Positions 61,409 through 64,000 of a stretch of DNA of 64,000 bases are shown here, one piece after another. Source of the DNA: CAYVQA01 sp045119035. GTDB taxonomy: Bacteria > Bacillota_I > Bacilli_A > ML615J-28 > CAG-313. The DNA lies in the NCBI GenBank assembly GCA_045119035.1, contig JBGVCU010000034.1, positions 4,905 to 68,904 on the forward strand, in the 5' to 3' direction. The translations under genes were made by a program, and so were the position numbers. Under the pieces are notes generated by a model. It ran no database searches and was not told the origin of the DNA. It was given only the letters and a program-made list of their open reading frames with translations. Numbering within the stretch: position 1 is the first letter of the stretch; each line of letters starts with the position of its first letter.

Positions 61409-63784
61409 TTATCCAACTAAATTATATGTATTATTAACTTTAACACCATCATCAGTAGTTAAAGATAATAAACATCCAGCCCAGAATGTTTTATCATTCC
61501 AGTTACAAATAGCAAATTCTACAGTTACTTCTTGCCCTGAATAGTCTTTTGCCCAGCTATATTGACCAGCATCAGAACAATATAAAGTTAATGTTTGTCC
61601 ATTTGCATCTTTAAATTGAATTGAAGAGAAATATTGAGTTTCTGTTATTACAATTGTACCTCTTAAGATATATACTTGACTTGCAATATCATCATTTACA
61701 TTTAAAGCTTTAATATCATCAAATGTTTTACCTTCAATAAATGTTGCAGTAGAATACTCATGTTTACCATAATTATTAACTAAAATTTCAGCATCATAAA
61801 TATTTGCTTGACCAGCACATGTACTTGTTTCTTTTTTATTATGACCTTTTGTTCCTCTAATAATTACTTCATCTCCAACAGAAATATCAGAAAGATTTGC
61901 TTTAGCAGTTGTTACTGTAATAACACCTGTTTCATCAACAAGATAGAATCCTTCTTTATTAGCAATACCACCAGCAACAACACCTTTAATTGTTACAACT
62001 TCGTCATCTAAAGCATCAATAGCATATTTAACATTATAATAATCGTATTCAACAGGTTTTTGTGATGTAATTTCTAATGTTCTTGTTGCAGCATAGTCAC
62101 CATATGTAGCAGTAATTGTAATTGTAATAGTAGCAGAGCCTACACCAACTACTCTGAATATAGCAACACCAGGATTTGTATATTCAAAATCAAATACATT
62201 TGTATCTGAAGATTCATAACTAATTTCTACATTTTCAAATCCTAATACTTCATTGCTTACAGAAAGTGGTAATTCTTTTTGTGGATCTGTTGTATATTCA
62301 TTTAAGAATAAATCAACAACACCATATTCAATAGCAAATTCAGGAGCTTCTTTCATGTCAAAAGTAAATCCTTCATCGATTACTTTTACAGGAACAAATC
62401 TCCATACACATCCAGATTGAGTTGATTTAGCATTAATTACTGATAAATACACAGTACAAATCTTTCCATCGTATTGATCAAGCCATGTAAAATCTTTTCC
62501 ACTTGCTTGAGAATATGAATAACTTCCAGTAAATCCATCTAAATCATCAATATAATAATTTGTAAATCCGTTTCCTTCAACTTTTTTAATTAATGCATTA
62601 ACTTTATAAATTGAAGTAGTAATATCTTCACTCCAAGGAGTATTCATGATTTCTTTTACAGTAGTAGTTTTTACCCATGTAAAATCTACTGTACTAATTT
62701 CTTTATCATTATATAATAAAATAGCATTATCAATTTGATTACATCCAGTGTAATTCCATTTTTCTGCATTTGATTTTTCAGTTTCTAATACATAGTAAGT
62801 TTTATTACCGGCAATAGTTACAGTATTTCCAACTTCAACTTGACCAGCAACATCTCTACTATATACATAAATAGAATTTGTATTATCAACAACAAATAAA
62901 CCATTTGGAACAAGTCCATCAGCGTAAGTAATTTGTGCAACAACACCAGTAATTTTAACTAATGTATCAACGCTTGCTTCACGTGCAGATGCGATTGTCA
63001 TTTCTTTATAATCTTCTAAATTAATTTCAGGAGTTTTTTCTACATAACTAATTAAATCACTTTTTCCCATTTCTGGAGTGTCTTTATACATTTTAATAAT
63101 TCCACTTACAGTAACTTCCCATCCCTTAACAGGTTTAGCTTCCATTGTAGAATATCCTTCAATACCGTAGATATATAAATCATTAGTTCCATCAGTAATA
63201 TACATTTCACCATATAAGCTGTTAGATACAGTTTTTACAGTACCTGTTACAGTATATTTTTCACTAGTTCCTGCTTCACCTACTTCTTTAGCTATATCGA
63301 TAGCTTCTGAAACAGTTAACACTTTATTAATAGGATCCTCTGGTAAATCTTCTTCATCATCACCTTTGATATTAATTACTTCAACAACACTTGTTGCAAC
63401 AAAATATACATCACCATTTACAGTTGAAATTTCTCCTGTGAACACTACTTCATCATATGCAGTTGGTTTATTTTCTAATGTTCTATATCCTTCAACACTA
63501 GCTACGTGAATTGTATATGTACCATCTGTTAAATACATTTCACCAGTTTTATAATCAACAACATTCTTAACAGTACCATATACTTTAATAGAAACAGCAA
63601 CACTTCCTGCTGCATCTGCTTCATTTACAGCACCTTCAACAGTTAATGCATTATGTTTTTCACCTAAAGTTTCTTCATCATCAGGTTGTTCTGGAGTATT
63701 TGGCACAGTAACACAACTTGCTGTAAAAAACATAGAAATTAACACTAAGAATAAACAAAACAATTGTTTTAATGCTTTTTTCAT
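61409..63784 (-). CDS. Lipoprotein built of repeated OB-fold-like units
   Basis: A 791-residue surface lipoprotein, lipobox FTASC at Cys24, an acidic linker to about 45, then repeated units of about 90-120 residues. Units 1 and 2 are clearest: LTVEGAVNEA and LTVSEAIDIA each lead into a beta barrel with VTGTV, a GEMY(L/I)TDGT core and EGY(R/S)T. Later units share ITGVV and IKGVV cores with FVVDN or YLVDE. A BIG2-like domain (about 500-580) sits between units. The pattern resembles DUF5689 or bacterial OB-fold modules of surface proteins; nucleic-acid or glycan binding is guesswork. Promoter at 63830. Confidence 0.75.
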   Translation of the reverse strand: MKKALKQLFCLFLVLISMFFTASCVTVPNTPEQPDDEETLGEKHNALTVEGAVNEADAAGSVAVSIKVYGTVKNVVDYKTGEMYLTDGTYTIHVASVEGYRTLENKPTAYDEVVFTGEISTVNGDVYFVATSVVEVINIKGDDEEDLPEDPINKVLTVSEAIDIAKEVGEAGTSEKYTVTGTVKTVSNSLYGEMYITDGTNDLYIYGIEGYSTMEAKPVKGWEVTVSGIIKMYKDTPEMGKSDLISYVEKTPEINLEDYKEMTIASAREASVDTLVKITGVVAQITYADGLVPNGLFVVDNTNSIYVYSRDVAGQVEVGNTVTIAGNKTYYVLETEKSNAEKWNYTGCNQIDNAILLYNDKEISTVDFTWVKTTTVKEIMNTPWSEDITTSIYKVNALIKKVEGNGFTNYYIDDLDGFTGSYSYSQASGKDFTWLDQYDGKICTVYLSVINAKSTQSGCVWRFVPVKVIDEGFTFDMKEAPEFAIEYGVVDLFLNEYTTDPQKELPLSVSNEVLGFENVEISYESSDTNVFDFEYTNPGVAIFRVVGVGSATITITITATYGDYAATRTLEITSQKPVEYDYYNVKYAIDALDDEVVTIKGVVAGGIANKEGFYLVDETGVITVTTAKANLSDISVGDEVIIRGTKGHNKKETSTCAGQANIYDAEILVNNYGKHEYSTATFIEGKTFDDIKALNVNDDIASQVYILRGTIVITETQYFSSIQFKDANGQTLTLYCSDAGQYSWAKDYSGQEVTVEFAICNWNDKTFWAGCLLSLTTDDGVKVNNTYNLVG

Positions 63785-63829
63785 TATTTACCTCATTAAT
63801 ATATATATTCGTGTATAAACACAGTAAAT

Positions 63830-63858
63830 ATTATATCAATATATTAACAAATTGTCAA
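63830..63858 (-). promoter_or_regulatory. Consensus promoter of the OB-repeat lipoprotein gene
   Basis: TTGACA (63853-63858), 17 nt, TATAAT (63830-63835), with TG one base before the -10. Confidence 0.85.
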
Positions 63859-63876
63859 AACTATAAATGTTAAAAT

Positions 63877-63940
63877 AAAAGTACCCAATTGTGTTCATGT
63901 AAGAATCCCCAATTCTTAATAACACAAGTGAGTACTTTTT
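63877..63940 (+). terminator. Long interrupted hairpin with a T run
   Basis: Three stacked arms, AAAAGTAC/GTACTTTT, TTGTGTT/AACACAA and TAAGAAT/ATTCTTA, separated by small internal loops, ending in T7. It looks like a terminator or a small structured RNA. No upstream plus-strand gene is in reach to need it as a terminator. Confidence 0.5.
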
Positions 63941-63941
63941 T

Positions 63942-63950
63942 TGTTATAAT
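63942..63950 (+). promoter_or_regulatory. Extended -10 of the right-edge gene
   Basis: TGTTATAAT, an extended -10 partly inside the end of the preceding hairpin's T run; no -35 is evident. Confidence 0.5.
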
Positions 63951-63974
63951 GATTATTGAAAGGAAGTAATTATT

Positions 63975-64000
63975 ATGACAGGAATTATTTTAGAAAATAT
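63975..64000 (+). CDS. Start of a gene leaving the window on the right
   Basis: Only about eight to nine codons are visible: ATG then TGIILEN. AAAGGAAG is 8 nt upstream and an extended -10 lies at 63942. The product cannot be identified. A transposase is conceivable given the structured DNA before it, but nothing here shows it. Confidence 0.6.

Noticed and set aside
1..64000. CRISPR arrays, rRNA, tRNA genes or insertion sequences
   Set aside because: I saw no regularly spaced direct repeats, no rRNA blocks, no tRNA cloverleaf and no transposase gene; a short tRNA could still be missed by eye.

Overview
The window looks like chromosome from an AT-rich, low-GC member of the Bacillota, most likely an uncultured gut member of the Bacilli or walled Mollicutes-like lineages (Erysipelotrichia, RF39 or Acholeplasma neighbourhood). 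This is an inference. It rests on the very low GC, strong AGGAGG-type ribosome binding sites, near-consensus sigma-A promoters (TTGACA, 17 nt, TATAAT), many lipoproteins, AddAB, a YeeN-type YebC, FolT under a tetrahydrofolate riboswitch, and BspA-type leucine-rich and CotH surface proteins. TGA is used as a stop, for example at the end of addB, so this is the standard bacterial code and not the Mycoplasma code. I saw no rRNA, tRNA, CRISPR array, phage block or insertion sequence.

Layout. 1-5.1 kb: addBA recombination nuclease, addA cut by the left edge. 5.4-10.2 kb: a decaying tandem array of secreted zinc-metalloprotease and small-lipoprotein genes. 10.2-12.1 kb: a membrane protein of unknown role and yeeN. 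12.2-18.2 kb: a four-gene operon of a TerB-N/TerB-C protein, a BrxD-type ATPase, an Lhr/BrxHI-type helicase and an unknown protein; this is the best candidate for a DNA-processing or defence system. 18.2-31.7 kb: folT with its THF riboswitch, an FAD dehydrogenase, DegV, an amidase lipoprotein, two MacB/FtsX-type fused ABC proteins (one with a ruined ATPase site), a possible pseudo-nucleotidyltransferase, and the arginine decarboxylase-agmatinase pair. 31.8-38.2 kb: a CotH-family lipoprotein with a CBM26-like module, a divergent glutamine synthetase and a GH31 alpha-glucosidase. 38.3-38.9 kb: a RelB/DinJ-YafQ module whose toxin has one nonsense codon. 39-45.3 kb: DUF975 protein, rpsD with a pseudoknotted leader, a BspA-like protein, tpiA and pgk. 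45.4-49.4 kb: overlapping glmS-glmM-glmU operon in which GlmU has lost most of its uridylyltransferase domain. 49.3-57.4 kb: EamA transporter, AlkD-like protein, vWA lipoprotein, TraX-like protein, an XRE-membrane-DUF4097 fusion, and an operon of a PP-loop enzyme and a flavodoxin-ferredoxin. 57.4-60.5 kb: an ABC importer of the TrpX (tryptophan/tyrosine) type behind a leader that encodes a 20-residue Phe/Tyr-rich peptide followed by mutually exclusive hairpins and a terminator. 60.5-64 kb: a YwaF/TIGR02206-like membrane protein, a lipoprotein of repeated OB-fold-like units, and the first nine codons of a gene leaving on the right.

The genes are mostly housekeeping plus surface functions. The observations most worth following are the aromatic-peptide attenuator of the importer (60.24-60.48 kb), the TerB/BrxD/helicase operon, the reduced GlmU, the degenerate ABC ATPase, and recent gene decay in the metalloprotease array and the YafQ toxin. 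All function calls come from reading motifs in the sequence; no database search was run.
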